Shown here in pieces: positions 1-6,763 of a stretch of 26,973 bases of DNA (position 1 is the stretch's first letter; every line of letters begins with the position of its first letter). The notes under the pieces are model-generated. The model saw only the letters and a list, made by a program, of their open reading frames with translations. It searched no databases and was not told the DNA's origin. The position numbers and the translations under genes were made by a program. This DNA is from CG-Epi1 sp964634895. GTDB taxonomy: Archaea; Thermoplasmatota; Poseidoniia; MGIII; CG-Epi1. The stretch spans positions 1 to 26,973 of the forward strand of contig CAZWJS010000021.1 in assembly GCA_964634895.1 (NCBI GenBank). The letters run 5' to 3'.

Positions 1-294
1 AGGATCTCCGCTTTGTATCACAAAATCATCTATTATTCGGTGAAAGTAGATGCCGTCGTAAAAGGATTGATTTACCAAGTCTATGAAATTGGTGACAGTA
101 ATGGGAGCCCAATTAAGGAACAATTCCAGTATAATCTCACCTTGGAATTCATCTCCACCAGCTATACCGGAGCTGTAAGTTATGTTGATTACAACAATTG
201 GATTCCCTTCAAACGACTGTTCCATAGGGCTAGGTTCAGCCTTACTAATTGGCGTGAAAAGCAGCAATGCTAGGAGTATTATTACAATTCTCAC
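1..294 (-). CDS. Secreted cyclophilin-type peptidyl-prolyl isomerase (5' part, truncated by window)
   Basis: This is the first 98 codons of a minus-strand gene that runs off the left edge. The start is inferred to be GTG at 294-292, because the only nearby CAT gives ATG-TGA and an in-frame stop lies about 11 codons upstream. Residues 1-19 form a signal peptide (basic R, then a run of I, L and V). The mature part contains the cyclophilin signature: residues ELF, NWAPITVTNFIDLV, then YDGIYFHRIIDDFVIQSGDP at 79-98, which matches the family's FHR and IQxGDP core including the catalytic Arg. Cyclophilins catalyse cis-trans isomerisation of Xaa-Pro bonds. With a signal peptide this one would help fold exported proteins, which suits a genome with large secreted proteins. 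The C-terminal half lies outside the window. Codon reading is clean throughout. Confidence 0.88.
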   Translation of the reverse strand, partial: MRIVIILLALLLFTPISKAEPSPMEQSFEGNPIVVINITYSSGIAGGDEFQGEIILELFLNWAPITVTNFIDLVNQSFYDGIYFHRIIDDFVIQSGDP

Positions 295-335
295 ATTTAG
301 CCCATTTTTGGCTACTTTATACGATTATAGTATAC

Positions 336-350
336 AGTAACCCTTAAATT
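336..350 (+). promoter_or_regulatory. Archaeal promoter of the iscA-like operon (BRE/TATA-like box)
   Basis: The sequence agtaacccttaaatt ends 22 nt before the ATG at 372, so its A/T part is centred about 25 nt upstream of the start codon. That is the position expected for a TATA box when transcription starts at the ATG (leaderless mRNA). The first 12 bases recur at 25961-25972, also before a start codon. The assignment is by position and composition only. Confidence 0.5.
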
Positions 351-371
351 ACCTAAAAAAATAATAGCTCT

Positions 372-728
372 ATGGATATTAAAGTGACAGATAAAGCCAA
401 AACACAATTATTGGACATGGGAATCTCAGATGAGATATTTCTTCGAATAGGCGTTAGCTCAGGCGGTTGTTCGGGAAATACATACGATGCAACTTTAGAT
501 GACGTCATGAATGATGTCGATGAAGTTTATTTTGAAGATGGTCAACTTAGAGTGGTAGCTGACAAAGTTAGTTCGGTTTACTTAGATGGTTTGACTATTG
601 ATTTTTCCGATGATCTTATAGAACCAGGTTTTAGGCTTAAGAACGTGAATGCAAAAGGTTCTTGTGGTTGTGGTTCTAGTTTTAGCACAGACCCAGCACC
701 AAATGTAGAGACCAGTTTTTCGGTATAA
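372..728 (+). CDS. A-type iron-sulfur carrier (IscA/ErpA/HesB family)
   Basis: A 118-residue protein of the A-type carrier family, which holds an Fe-S cluster and passes it to apo-proteins in the cytoplasm. The three ligand cysteines are visible at the usual spacing: Cys33 in SSGGCSG and Cys98/Cys100 in GSCGCGSSF near the C-terminus. Length is normal for the family (about 105-120). There is a slightly long acidic middle and a 15-residue tail after the CxC. The start at 372 is supported by the TATA-like element about 25 nt upstream and the lack of a Shine-Dalgarno, consistent with leaderless translation. It heads a three-gene run with spacers of 1 nt each, followed by an unrecognised 72-residue protein and a DUF2237 protein. 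It could serve the Fe-S needs of respiratory enzymes, but no specific client can be named. Confidence 0.92.
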   Translation: MDIKVTDKAKTQLLDMGISDEIFLRIGVSSGGCSGNTYDATLDDVMNDVDEVYFEDGQLRVVADKVSSVYLDGLTIDFSDDLIEPGFRLKNVNAKGSCGCGSSFSTDPAPNVETSFSV

Positions 729-729
729 T

Positions 730-948
730 ATGGTAATTTCTCCAATTTCCATACTTGGTGGTGAATCGGTTTATTGTATTAATGAAGCTCAAATGAAAGA
801 TGCTAAACGCTTAGCATATGAAGATTCTGAAGCTTCAAAAAAGATACAATCCCAACTTAAAAAACTAGAATCCGATTTTTCTCGTAATGAAAGAGCAGCT
901 TTAGCATTTACAATAATTGAAAATTTAAGAGAAGATCGAGATAAATAG
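730..948 (+). CDS. Hypothetical 72-residue protein
   Basis: This protein is not recognised. It starts one base after the stop of the iscA-like gene and ends one base before the DUF2237 gene, so it is almost certainly co-transcribed. The N-terminus (MVISPISILGG) looks strand-like. From about residue 22 it is strongly charged and probably helical, rich in K, E and R (MKDAKRLAYEDSEASKK and later SRNERAALAFTIIENLREDR), suggesting a short helical hairpin or coiled coil. There is one Cys (residue 16). An alternative start is the ATG at 793, which would drop the N-terminal strand and give a 51-residue helical protein. No Shine-Dalgarno clearly separates the two. Its reality rests on tight packing and coding-like composition rather than on homology. 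Confidence 0.65.
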   Translation: MVISPISILGGESVYCINEAQMKDAKRLAYEDSEASKKIQSQLKKLESDFSRNERAALAFTIIENLREDRDK

Positions 949-949
949 G

Positions 950-1315
950 ATGGAAGAATCCATCAATGTTCTTGGCAGTAAGCTTGAGCCATGTTCTGAG
1001 GATCCTTTAACTGGCTGGTTTAGAGATGGTTGTTGTAATACGGACAATCGAGATTATGGCCGTCATGTAGTTTGTGTAGTCATGACTGATGTTTTTCTTG
1101 CATTTTCCAAAGGTGCAGGTAATGATCTTAGTACTCCGACGTCAGGATTTCCAGGTTTGAAAGAAGGCAATCGTTGGTGCCTTTGTTTATCTCGATGGGT
1201 TGAAGCTCATGATTCTGATATGGCACCTTACGTTGTTCTAGAATCAACACATGAATCAGCACTAGATATGGTTGATTTAGAAACACTTAAAGAATACGCC
1301 TACAAGTCAGAGTAA
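950..1315 (+). CDS. DUF2237 family protein
   Basis: This protein matches the conserved DUF2237 family (COG3651) along almost its whole 121 residues. It has the N-terminal NVLGSKLEPCSEDPLTGWFR block, then DGCC, HVVCVVMTDVFLAFSKG, GNDLSTP, FPGLKEGNRWCLC and VVLESTHESAL. The invariant cysteines are present (Cys15, the CC pair at 28-29, Cys42 and the CLC pair). The biochemical function of the family is unknown; the conserved Cys set suggests metal binding or redox chemistry, which is only inference. It is the last gene of a run beginning with an A-type Fe-S carrier, with a 1-nt gap to the preceding small gene. Its stop abuts the stop of the convergent phenylalanine hydroxylase gene with no spacer. 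Confidence 0.9.
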   Translation: MEESINVLGSKLEPCSEDPLTGWFRDGCCNTDNRDYGRHVVCVVMTDVFLAFSKGAGNDLSTPTSGFPGLKEGNRWCLCLSRWVEAHDSDMAPYVVLESTHESALDMVDLETLKEYAYKSE

Positions 1316-2290
1316 TTATTTATGCAAATCTCTACGAGAATCCTTATCAGTACCCCAGTTTAATACAAATTCTTTTGTTTTTGTATACATTTCTTCAAAA
1401 GAATCCCAAACATACAAAACAGGTTGGTATTTAGTTACATCATAGGGTCTAGTTTCCATTTCTTCAAAATCAGGTGTGCGATAATCAATTTGAGAATTAC
1501 ATACGCAGGCTTCATTGTCCCCACATCCTTCACCACCAGTGCAAGCATGTTCCATTTCGCCAAATGATGATAATAATCCTGGTCCTACAGATTTGACTTG
1601 ACCATTTTCTCTACATGCTCCAAATTCAAGTACATACCAATAGACAGATCCTAATCGTGTTATCGCAGCCTCACTTTCAGTCCTCATATCGGCTTCACCA
1701 AATAGAACATTTAGTTCAGCCCATTCAGGCACTCCTAACATTGCAGTATGCCCTACAAGTTCATGTACAACATCCGGCTCAGGTGTGTAGAATGGTCTGG
1801 AAGAATGTCTAATGTATTGTGTTGAAAGGAATACTCTGTTCGCTAGTGCTGTGTGAAATGTCTTTGGATGGACTAGCCCACCAACTGGCTCTTGTCTAAA
1901 TCCAGTCATTTCTTCTAAGGTTTCACTTACTTCTTGTAACTGTGGAATTCTGTCATTTGGTAAACCTAATTTTTTAGCATTGTCTAGATATTGTTTGCAT
2001 GCATATTTTTCGTGCACTGGTGAAATTCTTTCCATGATAGCAGCCCATACCGCGTCTTCATCATCTGAGTAAGGTGCATGAGGAATTTTTGTTGTTCTTC
2101 TCTCTTCCATGGACATTTCATTCCATTCAAGTGCTATTTTTGCAATCTCATTTCTTCTAGCTCTGTATCCTTCATCTTTGAATCCAGGATGATCAGGATC
2201 AAGTTCTACGAATACGTTTCCCCCTACTATTTTTACAGCAGAGTTTGCTTCATCTGTTTCTTCACTTACACCTTCAGCGGGCCCATGCAT
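1316..2290 (-). CDS. phhA: Phenylalanine 4-hydroxylase (aromatic amino acid hydroxylase) with a Cys-rich insert
   Basis: A non-heme iron, tetrahydropterin-dependent monooxygenase that converts phenylalanine to tyrosine in the cytoplasm. The catalytic domain is complete. The 2-His-1-Glu triad is His176 and His181 in PDVVHELVGHTAML and Glu222 in YWYVLEFGACRENG, and other family blocks are HPKTFHTALANRVFLSTQYI, GPGLLSSFGEMEH and YQPVLYVWDSFEEMY. The 324-residue length is a little longer than bacterial single-domain enzymes (about 260-300), owing to an N-terminal extension of about 25 acidic residues and an insert at about 249-269 with Cys250, Cys256, Cys262 and Cys264. The ATG at 2290 is the first in the frame. 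There is no ACT regulatory domain. The gene is monocistronic and convergent with the DUF2237 gene. Archaeal members are uncommon, so acquisition from bacteria is likely but not shown here. Confidence 0.95.
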   Translation of the reverse strand: MHGPAEGVSEETDEANSAVKIVGGNVFVELDPDHPGFKDEGYRARRNEIAKIALEWNEMSMEERRTTKIPHAPYSDDEDAVWAAIMERISPVHEKYACKQYLDNAKKLGLPNDRIPQLQEVSETLEEMTGFRQEPVGGLVHPKTFHTALANRVFLSTQYIRHSSRPFYTPEPDVVHELVGHTAMLGVPEWAELNVLFGEADMRTESEAAITRLGSVYWYVLEFGACRENGQVKSVGPGLLSSFGEMEHACTGGEGCGDNEACVCNSQIDYRTPDFEEMETRPYDVTKYQPVLYVWDSFEEMYTKTKEFVLNWGTDKDSRRDLHK

Positions 2291-2346
2291 AGAATATCAC
2301 TTTAGGCCTATTAGCACAGTCCAATAAATTAGTTGTTATGGTTAAG

Positions 2347-2356
2347 TTATTTATAC
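2347..2356 (+). promoter_or_regulatory. TATA-like box of the VKOR/thioredoxin pair
   Basis: The sequence ttatttatac is centred about 26 nt before the ATG at 2378, the distance expected for a TATA box driving a leaderless transcript. No Shine-Dalgarno precedes that ATG, in contrast to the strong GGAGG before the next gene. Confidence 0.55.
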
Positions 2357-2377
2357 TTCATTAACAAGGTCTGAAAT

Positions 2378-2863
2378 ATGGAGGCTGAAAAGGAAGATAG
2401 AGCATTAACAATTATTATGATTTTATCTATAATTGGACTGATAGATTCCATTTATCTTTCTTATTTGCACCATCTTGTTGCCGATGGAGGTGGCTGTCCA
2501 ACGCAAGATTTGCCTGGTTTGGATTGTGGTATTGTCTTAGCAAGCCCTCAGGCTAAATTATTTGGAATTCCTGTAGCCTGGCTTGGAGTTCTTGGTTTCA
2601 TTGGTTTATTCATCTTGTCTTTTGACCGTTATTTTAATATGGATAAGGAAAGAACGTATTACAATACTTTACTATTACCTGTGACTGGTTTGATAGGAAC
2701 AGTTTTTGGAATTTATCTGACTTATGCGGAGGCATTTATTATTCATCAATGGTGTCCTTTTTGCCTTGTAGCATTTGGTTTAACACTGGGAGCAACTTTT
2801 TTCTCCCTAAATGCATACGGAGATAATCTGAAAAATTTATTAGGAGGAAATAATGGCGTCTAA
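2378..2863 (+). CDS. Vitamin K epoxide reductase (VKOR) family disulfide-generating membrane protein
   Basis: A 161-residue protein with four predicted membrane helices (about 9-30, 63-83, 98-118 and 127-146). It carries the VKOR cysteine quartet: loop cysteines Cys40 and Cys50, and the active-site pair Cys126-x-x-Cys129 in QWCPFC. The segments IGLIDSIYLSYLHH and CGIVLASPQAKLFGIPVAWLG are typical of bacterial/archaeal VKOR. These enzymes take electrons from a thioredoxin-like partner outside the membrane and pass them to quinone, so they drive disulfide bond formation. The next gene, overlapping by 11 nt, encodes just such a partner. The start at 2378 fits the TATA spacing. The many Cys-rich secreted proteins encoded here are plausible clients. 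Confidence 0.94.
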   Translation: MEAEKEDRALTIIMILSIIGLIDSIYLSYLHHLVADGGGCPTQDLPGLDCGIVLASPQAKLFGIPVAWLGVLGFIGLFILSFDRYFNMDKERTYYNTLLLPVTGLIGTVFGIYLTYAEAFIIHQWCPFCLVAFGLTLGATFFSLNAYGDNLKNLLGGNNGV

Positions 2864-3452
2864 GCGAAAACGAAAATTAGAACAGAAAGCAGCTAGAGCA
2901 ATTGATGATAAGATGTCAGCTCGTCGTGATGCTTTTAATGAAATGCTATGGAAATATGCCCCTCCAGTTTTTGTAGCGTTAATCTTACTCACAGGAATAT
3001 TCTTTATTTTTATTTATGAACCAGGAGCTCCAAGTGCAGAACCATGGAAGTTGGAAGAAGCAGAAACAGGAGTGATGTACGATTCAGATGATTACTACAA
3101 TGAAGGCGTCACGTTGGTTGAATTTTTTAACACCCGTTGTGGTCATTGCCAAGACCAAACAGAGCCTCTCAAAGAAGTATATAGTGAGTATTCGGGTCAG
3201 ATAAATATGTTCGCGATAGGAGGGTACAAATTAGGAAATAATCAAGACAGTAAGGGAGACATAGCTAGTTTCAAGTTTGAATATGGGCTTGAATGGCCTC
3301 ATCTTATCGACACATCAGCAGAATTGATGAGAGATTATGGTTTTTCATCTTATCCTTCAATGGTTATAATTAAAGATGGTGAAATAGTCTATAGCCATAG
3401 CGGAAAATTATCAGCAGAAGCACTATCTGCCGAAATTGATAAATATTTGTGA
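2853..3452 (+). CDS. Membrane-anchored thioredoxin/DsbA-like oxidoreductase
   Basis: A 199-residue protein. It has a basic cytoplasmic N-terminus (residues 1-30), one membrane helix (about 36-55) and an external thioredoxin-fold domain with the redox motif Cys96-Gly-His-Cys99 and the cis-proline at Pro168 (SSYPSMVI). It is the likely substrate-side partner of the VKOR encoded just upstream. Translation start is set by a strong Shine-Dalgarno GGAGG at 2843-2847 before the ATG, with the two genes overlapping 11 nt, so translation is coupled. CGHC is a motif seen in disulfide isomerases and oxidases. The same domain, clearly homologous (shared TLVEFF, CQxQ, LKE, GGY, YPS), reappears inside the Sco protein of the next gene. 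Confidence 0.93.
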   Translation: MASKRKRKLEQKAARAIDDKMSARRDAFNEMLWKYAPPVFVALILLTGIFFIFIYEPGAPSAEPWKLEEAETGVMYDSDDYYNEGVTLVEFFNTRCGHCQDQTEPLKEVYSEYSGQINMFAIGGYKLGNNQDSKGDIASFKFEYGLEWPHLIDTSAELMRDYGFSSYPSMVIIKDGEIVYSHSGKLSAEALSAEIDKYL

Positions 3453-3456
3453 TAAG

Positions 3457-3467
3457 TTATTAATATA
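3457..3467 (+). promoter_or_regulatory. TATA-like box of the Sco gene
   Basis: The sequence ttattaatata lies just after the preceding stop codon and is centred about 29 nt before the ATG at 3491. This suggests that the Sco gene can be transcribed separately from the VKOR pair. An out-of-frame ATG at 3480 argues against a leadered message. Confidence 0.5.
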
Positions 3468-3490
3468 ATAATCATCATAATGGACTTAAG

Positions 3491-4978
3491 ATGTTTGACA
3501 ACAGATTATTCACCTTTGTAATATGCGTATTTTTTCTTAGTACAGGTTGTCTTGAATCTTTAGAAGATGATAGTGACCCAAATAAATTCTGGGGTGAAGA
3601 TTGTGATGAAGTGGTAGATGATATTTGTAAGGCAGGTCAGGCCCCAGATTTTGAGTTAATAGATCAATATAACAATTCGGTAAATATGTCTCAATTTAGG
3701 GGTAAAATTGTTATTATAACTTTTGTTTATACAAATTGTCCAGATATTTGCCCAGCTGTCACTTTTCAGATGAAAAAGGTAGCTGAGGAATTGGGTTCTG
3801 AGTTCAATGAATCGGTTGTTTTTCTTACTATGACTGTAGATCCAGAAAGAGATACTCCTGAAAGACTTCAACGTTTTGCTTCAGATTACAATGCCTCTTG
3901 GCAATTTATAACATCAAATGAAGAATATCCAGTTGGAGCTATGGCTTCAGTGTGGCATGATTATGGCATATACGTAGATATCGATGAAGATGCTTGTTCA
4001 GGTAATGGACATTACATGGATATGGACAATAATACAGAAACTCCAGATGAATGCCATTGCAATATTGGATATACTGTAAATCCATATAATGTAGATGAAT
4101 GTATTGAAGATCTAGAGTATGACAAAGCCAATGTCACTTTTGATGAGGGAAGTCTTGAAACTGATATAATAAATGCATTAGATGTATGGTCTACTGGGCT
4201 TTTCACCGATGAGCAAGCGATGGCAGGCATAAATACGCTCATAACGCAAATATTTGGACCAGATTGGAAATTTAGTGACACAAATAATACATTGCACAAA
4301 TCTTCAGATTATTATAGCCAAAATTTAACATTGGTTGAATTTTTCCACACTAATTGTTTAGACTGCCAGAATCAGGTTTCAATTCTTAAAGAATTTAATT
4401 TTAATTATTCTTCTAATGTTAATCTCATGTCTGTTGGTGGCTATAATTTGACTTCTAGTCTTGATAATATGAGTACAATAGAGAATTTCACGATAGATAA
4501 CAACGTAAGTTGGACACATTTGTATGATGATTCTAGTGAGATGATGCAATCATTTGGCCTTACTGAATACCCCAGTTGGATTTTATTTGATGGAGATCAG
4601 ATAGTTAATACTTCACAAGGGCCAAAAGATTATGGGCAATTAGTAGATATGGTTGAGAATCGTCCAAATCGTTTAATACCAAGTAACGAATTAAATTCGA
4701 TTCTTATTTCTTTGGAACATTGGTCTACGTTTTTTGTAGAAGGTGATTCAATACCAGAGGGTAAAAAAGTAGGCGATCGCCATTTGTCAGATATAATTAT
4801 GATTGAGCTTATCATTTCAGCCTTAAATTATGATTTTGAACCAGAGTATGATAATTATGGTGTAAGTCATTCTTCTAAATTATATATAATAGATCAAGAA
4901 GGCAACATGCGGGTAGTCTGGAGAGGTTATGATTGGACTTATGCTTCAGTTTATCATGACATTGCATTATTGCTTTAG
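3491..4978 (+). CDS. Sco1/SenC-type copper chaperone lipoprotein with an inserted thioredoxin-like domain
   Basis: A 495-residue exported lipoprotein. The signal sequence ends in a lipobox, LSTGC (Cys20). Residues about 50-165 form the first part of a Sco fold (APDFELIDQ, then Cys83-x3-Cys87 in TNCPDICP, TVDPERDTPERL). The remaining Sco strands come only at about 455-495 (YGVSHSSKLYIIDQEGN), with the third copper ligand His460. Between them lie a Cys-rich stretch (Cys169, 188, 190 and 204), a linker, and a thioredoxin domain at about 270-390 with Cys289-Leu-Asp-Cys292 and cis-Pro361, closely resembling the adjacent gene product. Sco proteins deliver copper to, or reduce, the CuA site of oxidase subunit II, which is encoded on the opposite strand nearby. 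Length is more than twice that of ordinary Sco proteins (about 200). The reading frame is intact throughout. Confidence 0.92.
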   Translation: MFDNRLFTFVICVFFLSTGCLESLEDDSDPNKFWGEDCDEVVDDICKAGQAPDFELIDQYNNSVNMSQFRGKIVIITFVYTNCPDICPAVTFQMKKVAEELGSEFNESVVFLTMTVDPERDTPERLQRFASDYNASWQFITSNEEYPVGAMASVWHDYGIYVDIDEDACSGNGHYMDMDNNTETPDECHCNIGYTVNPYNVDECIEDLEYDKANVTFDEGSLETDIINALDVWSTGLFTDEQAMAGINTLITQIFGPDWKFSDTNNTLHKSSDYYSQNLTLVEFFHTNCLDCQNQVSILKEFNFNYSSNVNLMSVGGYNLTSSLDNMSTIENFTIDNNVSWTHLYDDSSEMMQSFGLTEYPSWILFDGDQIVNTSQGPKDYGQLVDMVENRPNRLIPSNELNSILISLEHWSTFFVEGDSIPEGKKVGDRHLSDIIMIELIISALNYDFEPEYDNYGVSHSSKLYIIDQEGNMRVVWRGYDWTYASVYHDIALLL

Positions 4979-5017
4979 TTAAGTAAGACGCAAATACCCT
5001 CTTTTTCAGTAACCTTT

Positions 5018-5461
5018 ATGACATTACTAGCTTTTACGGAAAGCAGCATAGTTTTTTTTGACCATGATTTTGCTTATATATCCATAATTTGCTCTTTTAT
5101 TTCTTTATTCATTGGAATAATAATGACGCAATCAGGTTTTGATAAAATTTTTAATTGGGAAGGCGAGCTCGATTTCATTACTGAAAAATTTTCTAAGACT
5201 TTTTTGGCTTCATTTTCTGCATTTGGTTTAATTCAAGTGACAATACTAGAGATATTATCTGGTTTGTTATCCTTGCTTGGTTCTATAATGGTTTTATTTT
5301 ATGGCAATGAATCATATGGAATAATGGGGCTTATTTTAGCTGCAGGTTCTCTATCAATTTTAATGTTAGGACAACGAATATCCAAGGATTATGATGGCTC
5401 AGCAGCATTAGTACCTTACTTTCTTTTGACTGTAATAGGGCTGTTTATGTATAGCAACTAA
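5018..5461 (+). CDS. DoxX/MauE-like small membrane protein
   Basis: A 147-residue protein with four predicted membrane helices (about 17-37, 62-80, 82-105 and 126-145). It has the DoxX-like block after helix 1, QSGFDKIFNWEGELDFITEKFS, and then an LEILSGLLSLLG segment. DoxX-related proteins are found as subunits or accessories of quinol oxidases and in sulfur or disulfide metabolism; the exact role here is unknown. It lies 39 nt after the Sco gene and ends with a 4-nt overlap with the convergent subunit IV gene. A T5 run at 5002-5006 in the gap could attenuate Sco transcription. Its placement between a copper chaperone and the oxidase operon suggests, but does not prove, a part in respiratory assembly or quinone chemistry. 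Confidence 0.75.
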   Translation: MTLLAFTESSIVFFDHDFAYISIICSFISLFIGIIMTQSGFDKIFNWEGELDFITEKFSKTFLASFSAFGLIQVTILEILSGLLSLLGSIMVLFYGNESYGIMGLILAAGSLSILMLGQRISKDYDGSAALVPYFLLTVIGLFMYSN

Positions 5462-5826
5462 AATCCGCAAACAGTTCTTAAGTCATCTACAGCACCTGGA
5501 GAAGTCAATCCAATTGCTAGGAACAGTACAATCAGGAAGAATACAGGAACTGCAGCAGTTCGGTTTACTAAAGGAGGATCCCAAGTCATATGCATGAAAA
5601 AAGAACCAATAAACCATACTTTAATGGCAGCAATACCAAAAAGAATTGCCATAGTTATCCAGAAAGAAAATTCTTGTAAAATAGCACCTACTTCTAATAA
5701 TGTCCAGAAAACTAGCCACCCAAATATTTTCATAAATCCGTCAATTGGATTGTCTCCACTATGAATCCATTTTGGAAAAGAATGTTCACCATGATGGTCA
5801 TTTTCAGAATTTTGTTCTTCACTCAT
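5458..5826 (-). CDS. Cytochrome c oxidase subunit IV (prokaryotic, small)
   Basis: A 122-residue protein, the last gene of the oxidase operon. The start is the ATG at 5826 (MSEEQNSENDHH) because a GAGG Shine-Dalgarno lies just before it; the same frame stays open 12 codons further upstream, into the subunit III gene. Three membrane helices are predicted (about 31-50, 53-76 and 91-110). The family signature is in the second, KVWFIGSFFMHMTWDPP, comparable to the FFMHL motif of bacterial subunit IV. The N-terminus is rich in His and acidic residues. Subunit IV stabilises the complex around the CuB site rather than carrying cofactors. It follows subunit III by 7 nt, and its stop overlaps the end of the convergent DoxX-like gene. 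Confidence 0.87.
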   Translation of the reverse strand: MSEEQNSENDHHGEHSFPKWIHSGDNPIDGFMKIFGWLVFWTLLEVGAILQEFSFWITMAILFGIAAIKVWFIGSFFMHMTWDPPLVNRTAAVPVFFLIVLFLAIGLTSPGAVDDLRTVCGF

Positions 5827-5833
5827 TTTTACC

Positions 5834-6763
5834 TCAATACAAATAAAAGAATGGGAATACAAATACCCAAACTACATCAACGTAGTGCCAGTATAATCCG
5901 AAAAGTTCGATTGTATCATGATACTTTTCATTATACCCATCTTTGTTAGATTTAGCGATTAAATATGCTAAAGCAATGAGGCCAACAAATACGTGTGCTC
6001 CATGTGTTCCAGTAGTAATATAGAAAGTACTTCCTTCTAAACTGGTATCTAGCCAGAATCCATGTTCGTATTTGGGCGCTACACAGTGGTGTGAAATATC
6101 TTGTTGATTAATACTACAATGCTCTCCCCAAAAGTGTCCATTCTTCATTTCCCACCATTCGTATGCTTTTAGAACTAAGAAAAGAGTACCCAAGAAGAAA
6201 GTTATCATTAGGTACCTAGTCGTGGCTTTGGGATTATTGTTCTTAGCTGCATATAGTGCTAAAACTACAGTTAAACTACTTAGTAGCAGCGCAAAGGTAT
6301 TGATAACTCCAAAAATCAAGTGACTTCTTATTATATCTGCAGCAGGGACCCAGCACTCCTCAAAGTGGAGGCCACAATCAATATTTGGATCATAATCAGG
6401 TAAAGAAGCCCTGTATCTTAGGTAAGCACTTAGTAAAGTACTGAAAACCATCACTTCAGTTAACAAGAAAATCCACATTCCAAATTTACGTGTGCTTATT
6501 GAATCCCAGAATCCATGATAACTTTCAATTTCTTCATCTTCTTCTGAATCCTGATCCCAATAATCTTGTACCCACATCATAAATCCGGTAAGTAATCCAG
6601 CAATACCTAATATGAAAATGAACCAATACCCACTATCACCTTCACCATTCTCGCCACCAGCAGTGGCCATTACTAATCCAATAAACATTATAGCAGCAGC
6701 AATACAGAAAATGAAAGGAGCTATGGTTCCATGATGCTCATGGTCGCCATGTTGATCACTCAT
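5834..6763 (-). CDS. Cytochrome c oxidase subunit III
   Basis: A 309-residue membrane protein with seven predicted helices. The two N-terminal ones (about 14-35 and 45-67) are separated from the rest by an acidic loop (DQDSEEDEEIE). The core has the family features: RKFGMWIFLLTEVMVFSTLL with the conserved Glu, KAYEWWEM, TGTHGAHVFVGL, and ends with LYWHYVDVVWVFVFPFFY. It has no cofactor; in this family it supports the stability and turnover of subunit I and binds lipid. The ATG immediately follows the TGA of subunit I, with a GGAGGAAGG Shine-Dalgarno inside the end of that gene, so the two are translationally coupled. The His-rich start (DQHGDHEHHG) recurs in style in subunit IV. Confidence 0.95.
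   Translation of the reverse strand: MSDQHGDHEHHGTIAPFIFCIAAAIMFIGLVMATAGGENGEGDSGYWFIFILGIAGLLTGFMMWVQDYWDQDSEEDEEIESYHGFWDSISTRKFGMWIFLLTEVMVFSTLLSAYLRYRASLPDYDPNIDCGLHFEECWVPAADIIRSHLIFGVINTFALLLSSLTVVLALYAAKNNNPKATTRYLMITFFLGTLFLVLKAYEWWEMKNGHFWGEHCSINQQDISHHCVAPKYEHGFWLDTSLEGSTFYITTGTHGAHVFVGLIALAYLIAKSNKDGYNEKYHDTIELFGLYWHYVDVVWVFVFPFFYLY

Noticed and set aside
13..273. Plus-strand open frame of 86 codons at the left edge
   Set aside because: It is the opposite-strand shadow of the cyclophilin gene, whose minus-strand translation gives a clear signal peptide and the FHR and QSGDP motifs.
3491..4978. Sco gene as two genes wrongly joined
   Set aside because: The reading frame is continuous, both Sco parts and the inserted domain are intact, and the C-terminal part is needed to complete the Sco site.
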